The translations under genes and the position numbers were made by a program. Of a DNA stretch of 64,000 bases, positions 62,201 to 64,000 are shown piece by piece; the stretch's first letter is position 1, and every line of letters begins with the position of its first letter. The DNA lies in the NCBI RefSeq assembly GCF_000003815.2, contig NC_049997.1, positions 6,619,134-6,683,133 on the forward strand, read 5' to 3'. The stretch is from Branchiostoma floridae. Taxonomy: Eukaryota; Chordata; Leptocardii; Amphioxiformes; Branchiostomatidae. Under the pieces are notes generated by a model. The model did no database searches and had not been told where the DNA came from. It was given only the letters and a program-made list of their open reading frames with translations.

Positions 62201-63896
62201 TTGGATCTGTCACCGGACTCGGATTACGTCGTCGGCGTGACTTCGGTGTTCTTGTCGGCTGGTTGGCGGTCACAGAGCGAGGCGGCTGTGATACACGCAT
62301 ACACAGGTATGGAGAGCGTTGTTACAACTGATCATAGACAACTAAAATCAAGACCTCAAATACGTGTACCATAAAAAAGCTTTTACTGTGACGTCAGACG
62401 GCTAAATGTTAGGGCACATCCACAATCTGAGAGGAATAAAGTTTGCTGTGAAAAGTTATGTGTATGGTACATTAGACGATGAATATGTGCGATGCAGAAA
62501 AATCGTTGTCACTATTATCATTAGTACCATACAGCAAAAGATCACAAAGATCATTATAAGTTGATATCAAGTCCAAACAATTTTTCAATCAATTGAATTG
62601 ACCACTAATTTTTATTATACATTTTCAGAGATGAGCTCATCTACTCATCTTCGGTTCGTGGAAGTGACCGAGTCCACGCTGGGGTTCACCTGGGTGCCCC
62701 CTAACGCGACCGTGACCGGATACCGCGTCATGTACGGACAGGGGGAGGCCACAGAACAACTCATCCCCTCCCCGGACCCGGGGAATAGATTAGCTTTGAT
62801 CGAGGGACTTCTGCCAGGAGTAATGTACAAGGTGGAGATCATCACCATCGGATTTTACCGAGAGAGTGCACCTCTAGTCGGGTATAGCACGACTGGTGAG
62901 TACATGGCGTGTTACTTACATTTTACCATTACTTCAATGTCGCTGACGAAATATAGTGGATACTATCTGAAACGTCTGACCGTTTCCAAAATCACATCCA
63001 GTTGCTTGAGTAACTGCTTTTTAGCATATCTTATTACCTGGATGTCTAACCTTCATCGACGTACTTATACTAGTGTTTAGATCATAGAAAGATTTCCGTA
63101 TCTGAAACACGTCGTGTATGTCTACCAAATATTCGCTTGCAGCCCCCATCTTGGTGCCCATCTTACTTCATCTTATCAAGTAGACAGATACGAGGGGCGT
63201 GCAAGAAGTAATGGCCCTGACCCACTTCCAGTCGTCTGATCTAAATGAAATTTTGTATGTGTAATGTGGTTTTTGATTTACTGGTGTTTGAACTTAGTCA
63301 GGTGCGAAATGGACCAGGTGTGAAATGGAACCAGTTGAGTGTCGCGCAGTGATCCGGTTTTTGTATTTGAAAGGACGCACACCAAAAAAGACTTTTGATG
63401 AAATAAATGAAACTTATGGTGATGATGCCCCATCATATGACCTTGTAAAACGCTGGCATCCTGAATTCAAACGTGGCCGGAAGTCTGTGGAAACAGCTCC
63501 CAGACCTGGTTGTCCCTCTTCTGCCATTGATGAGGCATCTGTTGGAGGACCAACCTGGGGTGTCCTACAAAAACGGTGTCCAGAGCTGGATCAAACGATG
63601 GGAGAAATGCATAACTCTGGGTGATTCCTATGAAGAGAATGACTAATATCTGTACCAAGTTTCATTAATCTCCTGCTATGGGAAATGGGTCAGGGCCATT
63701 ACTTATTGCACGCCCCTCTAAACGTACTACTCCATAGAGATTTATATTCATGACTTTATTCTTATAGGGACATTACCAACTTCAGCTGCTCCACCCAACC
63801 GTACAAGTCTGATGACCCTTTTCTTCAGCCTACTAGCTTCAACTACACCAGCAGAGACAACGGAAACTACGCCAATCCTGGGGCTACTAAATCCTG
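26204..63896 (+). CDS. large mosaic extracellular protein: repeated 8-Cys module, EGF, sushi, FN3 (3'-incomplete)
   Basis: About 35 exons, almost all phase 1 at both ends, can be joined in frame: a signal peptide over two exons (26204-26288, 31077-31100); a repeated unit of an unrecognised ~166-residue 8-cysteine module (two exons each; eight copies, N1-N8), EGF exons and 15-nt linker microexons; a sushi domain; an EGF; a short EGF-like exon; two FN3 domains; and a Thr/Pro-rich exon. The gene runs past the window. The product is secreted or an ectodomain; EGF plus FN3 near the C-terminal side would suit a cell-surface receptor (for instance a Tie-like kinase), but no TM or kinase is visible, so this is a guess. 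The middle third is a near-perfect 12-kb duplication with gaps, and one EGF copy has a stop, so the copy number and the integrity of the full frame are uncertain. Confidence 0.7.
26568..26712. mobile_element. MITE, 145 bp
   Basis: Inverted ends CCACTCTCCAAGCAGAGGTT and AACCTCTGCTTGGAGAGTGG, with CTCCGGCT/AGCCGGAG inside; non-coding. Same family as the fragment at 1-73. Confidence 0.85.
26985..27165 (+). repeat. diverged partial copy of the 1-kb array unit in intron 1
   Basis: Shares in order CGGTCC, AATCGCACG, GCACTT, ACCGTGGATGATTTGCAAA, GGGAAGATTTTCGGAGTC, ATGCCTTT, GATTCAAGAGAA and CAGGTCAC with the units at 19-25 kb, at clearly lower identity than the units have among themselves. Confidence 0.8.
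27166..28199 (+). other. intron 1, nothing recognised
   Basis: Non-coding; several short frames without domains. Confidence 0.4.
28200..28465. repeat. dispersed repeat with GTTCTTTAACGTGCCCGGGG motif
   Basis: The words GGCGGGTTCTTTAACGTGCC, ACGGGACCTCCATTTAACGT and GAACCGCTC resemble a dispersed repeat I associate with amphioxus and hemichordate genomes. This rests on memory, with a single copy in the window. Confidence 0.35.
28440..28760 (+). repeat. copy of the CTCGAGAA-type dispersed repeat family
   Basis: Has GCTGGATGGATATCTTGGTGATATTT, GTGGGTAACG and a CCTGACGACTTTCTTTGGTACT-like block in the same order as in the copies at 32486, 35526 and 40505. Confidence 0.5.
28990..29480 (-). repeat. 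inverted copy of the dispersed repeat at 40505-40870
   Basis: Its reverse complement reads TGTGTGTTAACAGCATAACTCGAGAAGCCTTGGATGGATCCTGAT... and matches 40555-40870 block by block (CCCCTAGCGGC/CCCCCTAACGGC, GTACTGCA, GTAGATAGCCC, GTGTTGACGGATC/GTGTTGACGAATC). Confidence 0.75.
29770..29981. mobile_element. MITE, 212 bp, TA-flanked
   Basis: Starts TACTGTAAATGCATTTAAGT and ends CATTTCTGCATTTACAGTA, with repeated TTCGCGG/CCGCGAA inside; non-coding. Confidence 0.9.
29982..31076 (+). other. 3' part of intron 1, nothing recognised
   Basis: AT-rich with scattered GCGCGTGAAA/CACGCGCA words in both orientations (about 30140-30180, 30480-30510, 30815). No gene found. Confidence 0.45.
31077..31100 (+). 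CDS. exon 2: 24-nt microexon completing the signal peptide
   Basis: Acceptor TTTGTTTCCAG, donor ACTTCAGCTG|GTAAGTT, phase 1 at both ends. Adds GHLALTSA to LLLVA, giving a typical small-residue cleavage region just before the first module (GNHAFEV). It resembles the later 15-nt microexons at its 3' end. Confidence 0.7.
31511..31760 (+). CDS. 8-Cys module N1, first exon (type 1)
   Basis: 250 nt, phase 1 in, phase 2 out (AATCCG|GTAGGT). It begins GNHAFEVLRTANQTYKG, has an internal 10-residue duplication (YKGSDFISQE/YEGVDFLVIE), then the core ATENWCRDYQNLCAEYGRR and PTGCGEDWA with three cysteines. I do not recognise this family. Confidence 0.85.
32103..32353 (+). CDS. 8-Cys module N1, second exon
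   Basis: 251 nt, phase 2 in, phase 1 out (GCAG|GTAAGG). It reads RCVSEYNSDPYINNVLGC, a small-residue stretch, SLGFNGCDSCHRGIYES, then GSDGTGDRTVYTVCTGSA, with five cysteines. Completes a ~166-residue module whose outer phases are both 1. Confidence 0.85.
32486..32860 (+). repeat. dispersed CTCGAGAA-type repeat in intron
   Basis: Starts TTACCTTCGCCAAGAAGGG, has (GTAT)n at about 32521-32540, then CATAACTCGAGAATGCCTGG and the recurrent GTCATGATTTTTGGTATGTAGATAGCT block. Copies occur at the equivalent place after each type-1 and type-2 module. Confidence 0.75.
33660..33782 (+). CDS. EGF-1, calcium-binding-like
   Basis: 123 nt, phase 1-1, acceptor TGCTCTCTCTAG. Reads NNECATGNGGCAHFCVHTQ...CTCQRGFMLMADGHGCEG with six cysteines. 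Confidence 0.9.
33919..34010 (-). mobile_element. CR1-like LINE 3' end only
   Basis: (GAAT)n followed by ACTTTATTGCACA and CCCACTGGGCTAAGTACGG, matching the 3' end at 10012 on. Sits just before a broken EGF exon. Confidence 0.65.
34086..34112 (+). pseudogene. remnant 3' end of an EGF exon
   Basis: ATGGCGGATGGTCATAGCTG then TGAGG|GTGAGT matches the last ~27 nt of EGF exons. The upstream part, with the first five cysteines and the acceptor, is missing, apparently replaced by the LINE 3' end and flanking DNA. The copy at 46022-46048 has the same defect. Confidence 0.7.
34319..34333 (+). CDS. candidate 15-nt microexon (linker DIVST)
   Basis: CCGCCTGTAG|ATATAGTTTCAACTG|GTAAGTT, phase 1 at both ends. 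Adds five residues between an EGF and the next 8-Cys module without changing frame. Confidence 0.55.
34555..34804 (+). CDS. 8-Cys module N2, first exon (type 2)
   Basis: 250 nt, phases 1-2, acceptor GCATTCTTGCCAG. Same architecture as N1 with changes such as LPAHGLS and GKRPTGCGEDWAVHGG. Confidence 0.85.
35141..35391 (+). CDS. 8-Cys module N2, second exon (type 2)
   Basis: 251 nt, phases 2-1. Type-2 signature: LGCLWASRVAAVANLAF, FNDCNRCQRGIYES, GTGNRTVFTVCAGYAG. Confidence 0.85.
35526..36680 (+). repeat. long composite of the CTCGAGAA-type dispersed repeat
   Basis: Successive ~250-bp degenerate blocks, each with an AACTCAAGAA-like, GGATTGTCATGATTTTTGG-like and GTAGATAGCTT-like word, plus TTTGCATAAT motifs. 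Fills most of the intron between N2 and EGF-2. Confidence 0.65.
37270..37392 (+). CDS. EGF-2
   Basis: 123 nt, phase 1-1: NDECATGNGGCAHFCVHTQ...CTCRRGFILIADGHGCEG, six cysteines. Confidence 0.9.
37626..37640 (+). CDS. candidate 15-nt microexon (linker DITST)
   Basis: GGCGTTTAG|ATATAACTTCCACTG|GTAAGTT, phase 1-1, between EGF-2 and N3. Confidence 0.55.
38325..38544 (+). CDS. 8-Cys module N3, first exon (type 3, short form)
   Basis: 220 nt, phases 1-2. Lacks the 30-nt internal duplication of types 1 and 2: GNHAFEILRTANQHYEGFNF continues directly to FVIKARLPVHGLS. The three cysteines and PTGCGED are kept. The Trp of EDWA is replaced by Gly. Confidence 0.85.
39132..39382 (+). CDS. 8-Cys module N3, second exon (type 3)
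   Basis: 251 nt, phases 2-1: RCVTDYNSDPYINNVLGCDW, FNGCNHCSRGIWES, GTGDRTVYTVCTGSAG. The most diverged of the second exons. Confidence 0.85.
39847..39948 (+). CDS. EGF-3, shortened first loop
   Basis: 102 nt, phase 1-1: ENCGCGHICVHNQSSYSCTC, then RQGFILMPDGHGCEG. The first two cysteines are only one residue apart, so seven residues of the usual N-terminal loop are missing. Confidence 0.8.
40228..40347 (+). CDS. EGF-4
   Basis: 120 nt, phase 1-1: EDECATNNAGCAQNCTNVPG, then GYSCFCRHGFVLMSDGHGCEG; a typical calcium-binding EGF pattern with an NCT glycosylation sequon. Confidence 0.9.
40505..41700 (+). repeat. dispersed repeat with three ~240-bp tandem subunits rich in ATTTGCAT
   Basis: Begins in the CTCGAGAA-type family (TG microsatellite, then AGCATAACTCGAGAAGCCTT). 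From about 40860 three subunits follow, marked by GTGTTGACGGA at about 40862, 41099 and 41343. Six ATTTGCATAATTAAT/GATT-type words occur. Non-coding. Confidence 0.8.
42100..42860 (+). repeat. intron segment with TGACGTCA cluster
   Basis: Full CRE palindromes TGACGTCA at 42182, 42331, 42342 and 42592, plus TGACGTCT at 42355. Similar motifs occur in other AT-rich repeats here (near 1590 and 33513), so this may be a repeat property rather than an enhancer. No ORF. Confidence 0.5.
43044..43163 (+). CDS. EGF-5
   Basis: 120 nt, phase 1-1: EDECATNNAGCAQNCTNVSG, then GYSCFCRHGFVLMSDEHRCKG. Near-duplicate of EGF-4. Confidence 0.9.
43371..43620 (+). CDS. 8-Cys module N4, first exon (type 1)
   Basis: 250 nt, phases 1-2. 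Type-1 copy, near-identical to N1 (31511-31760). Starts the second 12-kb block. Confidence 0.85.
43968..44218 (+). CDS. 8-Cys module N4, second exon (type 1)
   Basis: 251 nt, phases 2-1; LGCDPSSRVAAVENLAF, FNDCNSCQRGIYES. The donor is GTAATG instead of GTAAGG in its sisters, a weaker site. Confidence 0.8.
44346..44800 (+). repeat. dispersed CTCGAGAA-type repeat (copy of 32486-32860)
   Basis: Same order of blocks as in the first 12-kb copy; interrupted by the 100-N gap. Confidence 0.7.
44640..44739. other. assembly gap (100 N)
   Basis: Aligned to 32775 on, only about 30 bp (GGCAGGTTTAGTGTGAGACTTTGAAAGGG-like) is missing, so the gap length is nominal. Confidence 1.
45422..45492. other. probable cloning-vector sequence
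   Basis: After GAATTC (45416-45421) the match to the first 12-kb copy stops and TATAGTGAGTCGTAT appears, the complement of 15 contiguous bases of the phage T7 promoter, followed by GCGGCC. Homology resumes at ATACAGCAT just before the gap. Confidence 0.8.
45502..45800. other. assembly gap (299 N), expected to hide an EGF exon
   Basis: In the first copy, EGF-1 starts 1307 bp after the end of N1. The same distance from N4 falls near 45525, inside this gap. Confidence 0.95.
45853..45945 (-). mobile_element. CR1-like LINE 3' end only (copy of 33919-34010)
   Basis: Same (GAAT)n and TTTATTGCACA sequence, part of the 12-kb duplication. Confidence 0.6.
46022..46048 (+). pseudogene. remnant 3' end of an EGF exon (second copy)
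   Basis: Same defect as 34086-34112. Confidence 0.65.
46256..46270 (+). CDS. candidate 15-nt microexon (linker DIVST)
   Basis: CCTGTAG|ATATAGTTTCAACTG|GTAAGTT, phase 1-1; copy of 34319-34333. Confidence 0.5.
46492..46741 (+). CDS. 8-Cys module N5, first exon (type 2)
   Basis: 250 nt, phases 1-2; the encoded residues are identical to N2. Confidence 0.85.
47078..47421 (+). CDS. 8-Cys module N5, second exon (type 2), split by a nominal gap
   Basis: GTGTGTAAGT, then 100 N (47088-47187), then ACTCCGACC... to TACGCAG|GTAAGG. By comparison with N2 only 7 nt are hidden. Otherwise matches the N2 second exon. Confidence 0.8.
47555..48700 (+). repeat. long composite of the CTCGAGAA-type dispersed repeat (copy of 35526-36680)
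   Basis: Same block order as in the first copy, with a gap at 48052-48244. Confidence 0.65.
48052..48244. other. assembly gap (193 N)
   Basis: Falls in the repeat-filled intron; no exon is expected here by comparison with 36030-36220. Confidence 1.
49312..49434 (+). CDS. EGF-6
   Basis: 123 nt, phase 1-1: NDECATGNGGCAHFCVHTQ...CTCQRGFILMADGHGCEG; duplicate of EGF-2. Confidence 0.9.
49668..49682 (+). CDS. candidate 15-nt microexon (linker DITST)
   Basis: GTTTAG|ATATAACTTCCACTG|GTAAGTT; copy of 37626-37640. Confidence 0.5.
49906..50486. other. assembly gap (581 N) covering the 5' half of N6
   Basis: By comparison with 37866-38450 the gap includes the acceptor and the first ~120 nt of the N6 first exon. 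Confidence 1.
50487..50586 (+). CDS. 8-Cys module N6, first exon, 3' part only (type 3)
   Basis: DYQNLCAEYGRRPTGCGEDG...DGRIR, identical to N3. The 5' part is in the gap. Confidence 0.8.
51174..51424 (+). CDS. 8-Cys module N6, second exon (type 3)
   Basis: 251 nt, phases 2-1; matches N3 second exon. Confidence 0.85.
51889..51990 (+). CDS. EGF-7, shortened first loop
   Basis: 102 nt, phase 1-1; duplicate of EGF-3 with the same C-x-C start. Confidence 0.8.
52270..52389 (+). CDS. EGF-8
   Basis: 120 nt, phase 1-1; duplicate of EGF-4. Confidence 0.9.
52547..53720 (+). repeat. dispersed repeat with ATTTGCAT-rich tandem subunits (copy of 40505-41700)
   Basis: Same tandem subunits as in the first copy. 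Sequence decays just before the gap at 53493. Confidence 0.8.
53493..53656. other. assembly gap (164 N)
   Basis: The sequence expected at its left edge is the segment found misplaced at 55419-55509. Confidence 1.
54130..54880 (+). repeat. TGACGTCA cluster (copy of 42100-42860)
   Basis: TGACGTCA at 54211 and two further copies near 54359-54378, TGACGTCT near 54383, and another TGACGTCA near 54620. Part of the 12-kb duplication. Confidence 0.5.
55067..55186 (+). CDS. EGF-9
   Basis: 120 nt, phase 1-1: EDECAKNNAGCAQNCTNVPG, then GYSCFCRHGFVLMSDEHGCKG; duplicate of EGF-5 with T-to-K and R-to-G changes. Confidence 0.9.
55394..55582 (+). pseudogene. 8-Cys module N7, first exon, disrupted by misassembly and gap
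   Basis: Starts GNHSFEVL correctly. At about 55419 it switches to intron sequence (stop codons included) and returns at 55510 to GLSATENWCRDYQNLCAEYG, then runs into 124 N (55583-55706). The ~93 exonic bases between are missing. This is more likely an assembly fault than a true pseudogene. Confidence 0.8.
55583..55706. other. assembly gap (124 N) hiding the 3' end of the N7 first exon
   Basis: The donor and the PTGCGEDW part should lie here. Confidence 1.
55978..56228 (+). CDS. 8-Cys module N7, second exon (type 2)
   Basis: 251 nt, phases 2-1: LGCSWAIRVAAVANLAF, FNDCNRCQRGIYES, GTGNRTVFTVCAGYAG. It is type 2, although the intron before its first exon matches that before N4 (type 1). Confidence 0.85.
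56366..57500 (+). repeat. third copy of the long CTCGAGAA-type composite repeat
   Basis: Matches 35526-36680 throughout. Confidence 0.65.
57803..57902. other. assembly gap (100 N)
   Basis: Only about 20-25 bp are missing relative to 36970-36995; the length is nominal. Confidence 1.
58181..58303 (+). pseudogene. EGF-10 with in-frame stop at the sixth cysteine
   Basis: 123 nt, phase 1-1, good splice sites, NDECATGNGGCAHFCVHTQ...GFMLMADGHG then TGA (58297-58299) where sister exons have TGT (Cys). If included, it ends the protein before N8, sushi and FN3. It may be skipped in frame, a sequencing error, or a real null copy. Confidence 0.8.
58536..58550 (+). CDS. candidate 15-nt microexon (linker DIAST)
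   Basis: GGCTTTTAG|ATATAGCTTCCACTG|GTAAGTT, phase 1-1. Diverged in sequence from the other copies, yet length, splice sites and phase are kept. Confidence 0.55.
59231..59450 (+). CDS. 8-Cys module N8, first exon (type 3, short form)
   Basis: 220 nt, phases 1-2: GNHAFEILRTANQHFEGFNF, ENWCRDYQNLCAEYGRR, PTGCGEDWAVEGG. Keeps the EDW tryptophan lost in N3 and N6. Confidence 0.85.
60034..60284 (+). CDS. 8-Cys module N8, second exon (hybrid)
   Basis: 251 nt, phases 2-1. The first third (RCVTDYNSDPYINNVLGCYW, MSRVHHVANLAF) is type 3. The middle (SAGATSSTSFGFNDCNRCQRG) is type 2. The end (GTGDRTVYTVCTGSAG) is type 1/3. This looks like gene conversion between module types. Confidence 0.85.
60450..60623 (+). 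CDS. sushi (CCP) domain
   Basis: 174 nt, phase 1-1: PCPTLTPPDNGVLSPMG, VTFTCNQNYELEG, VKCQANGTWSDRIPTCT. Four cysteines and the conserved Trp in the usual CCP spacing. Confidence 0.92.
60843..60965 (+). CDS. EGF-11
   Basis: 123 nt, phase 1-1: DQCATLNGRCDQICTNFPGS, then YKCSCRQGFVLMADAHGCGG; six cysteines. Confidence 0.9.
61375..61476 (+). CDS. short EGF-like/laminin-type exon
   Basis: 102 nt, phase 1-1, acceptor GATTGCTAAG, donor GAAG|GTACTG. Reads CGHCRGGDVNCDPTSGVC, then SAGCQEGWKTQLCNEG with six cysteines in a C-x2-C spacing seen in Tie, MEGF and scavenger-receptor EGF repeats. Confidence 0.75.
61490..62030 (+). repeat. tandem duplication in intron before FN3-1, with decoy acceptor
   Basis: Two ~270-bp diverged copies share TTTCTTTTTCGCCACATGAT-like, TAAATCAGAGCAGG, CATTCGTTGGACATT and CTTCTAATTCTAATCTTCCCACAG (61746-61768) versus CTTCCAATTCTGCTCTTCCCACAG (62007-62030). 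Only the second acceptor precedes the FN3 exon. Confidence 0.8.
62031..62306 (+). CDS. fibronectin type III domain 1
   Basis: 276 nt, phase 1-1, 92 residues: VEPPINLAISDVTDKGFKI, TWSQ, YGYRVVVSK, LLVLDLSPDSDYVVGVTSV. Has the Trp of strand B and the Tyr/Leu core of FN3. Confidence 0.92.
62629..62895 (+). CDS. fibronectin type III domain 2
   Basis: 267 nt, phase 1-1, 89 residues: LRFVEVTESTLGFTWVPP, TGYRVMYGQG, IEGLLPGVMYKVEIITIG. Typical FN3. Confidence 0.92.
63189..63721 (+). mobile_element. internally deleted mariner-like element
   Basis: Inverted ends GAGGGGCGTGCAAGAAGTAATGG (first 20 nt shown: GAGGGGCGTGCAAGAAGTAA) and the complement at 63688-63719, both followed inward by GGCCCTGACCCA; TA at both borders. 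It lies in the intron after FN3-2. Confidence 0.88.
63325..63624 (+). pseudogene. mariner transposase remnant: N-terminal HTH joined to C-terminal tail
   Basis: MEPVECRAVIRFLYLKGRTP and YDLVKRWHPEFKRGRKSVET are the mariner/SETMAR HTH region. After about 63540 a deletion removes the DDD catalytic core. A C-terminal piece (QSWIKRWEKCITLG) follows in another frame. Inactive. Confidence 0.85.
63768..63896 (+). CDS. Thr/Pro-rich linker exon
   Basis: 129 nt, phase 1-1, acceptor TTCTTATAG, donor CCTG|GTACC. Reads GTLPTSAAPPNRTS, LMTLFFSLLASTTPAETTET; likely an O-glycosylated linker. The middle hydrophobic run is too short and polar-flanked for a confident TM call. The gene continues past the window. 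Confidence 0.55.
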
Positions 63897-64000
63897 GTAC
63901 CATAAAGTTTTAGGTTCAACTGTTTCAAAATCATAGAATTTAATCATATCATTGGTGCATGTGCATCAGCATTACTGTCCTATCGTTGCCAAGGAAAACG

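Noticed and set aside
1-64000. CRISPR arrays, bacterial operons, tRNA or rRNA genes
   Set aside because: None seen. The tandem repeats lack repeat-spacer structure, and I found no cloverleaf or rRNA motif by eye; a tRNAscan run would be the decisive check.

Overview
The window looks like nuclear DNA from an invertebrate deuterostome, most probably amphioxus (Branchiostoma). The reasons are spliced genes with almost exclusively phase-1 symmetric module exons (EGF, sushi, FN3, MANSC), dense MITEs, RTE/CR1-like LINE fragments, and scaffold gaps in near-identical duplications. The species is an inference. All exon limits below were read by hand from splice sites and reading-frame continuity; no transcript evidence was available.

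Layout: (1) 1-5.4 kb is transposon-derived: MITEs, a CR1-like LINE fragment (minus strand) broken by a 1182-bp TTAA-flanked element, and a hAT-like MITE. (2) 5.66-14.3 kb (+) is a complete three-coding-exon gene for a MANSC-domain type I membrane protein (MANSC1-like). Its signal-peptide exon is repeated six times in tandem, its second exon has six decayed tandem copies, and an antisense RTE-type LINE sits in intron 1. (3) 14.3-18.9 kb is 3' flank and intergenic DNA with MITEs. (4) 18.98-25.57 kb is a seven-copy tandem array of ~1-kb units, followed by a 114-bp minisatellite that runs directly into the start codon of the next gene. (5) 26.2 kb to beyond the window end (+) is one very large mosaic gene. 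It has a signal peptide split over two exons, then alternating copies of an unrecognised ~166-residue, eight-cysteine module (always two exons, phases 1-2 and 2-1) and EGF modules, joined in places by candidate 15-nt microexons, then a sushi domain, two more EGF-like exons, two FN3 domains and a Thr/Pro-rich exon. The gene is 3'-incomplete.

Within the large gene a ~12-kb block (about 31.4-43.4 kb) is repeated almost base for base at about 43.4-55.4 kb, with a third partial copy at 55.4-60.3 kb. Several signs show that this stretch is not cleanly assembled: ten N-runs in the window, a vector-like T7 promoter segment at 45.42-45.49 kb, an exon whose middle is replaced by intron sequence (55.42-55.51 kb), and a 100-N gap that hides about 7 bp. 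The module families are therefore real, but the exact copy number in the genome is uncertain. The most novel items are the eight-cysteine two-exon module, the recurrent microexons, the 5' tandem array tied to the start exon, and the multiplied signal-peptide exon of the MANSC gene.
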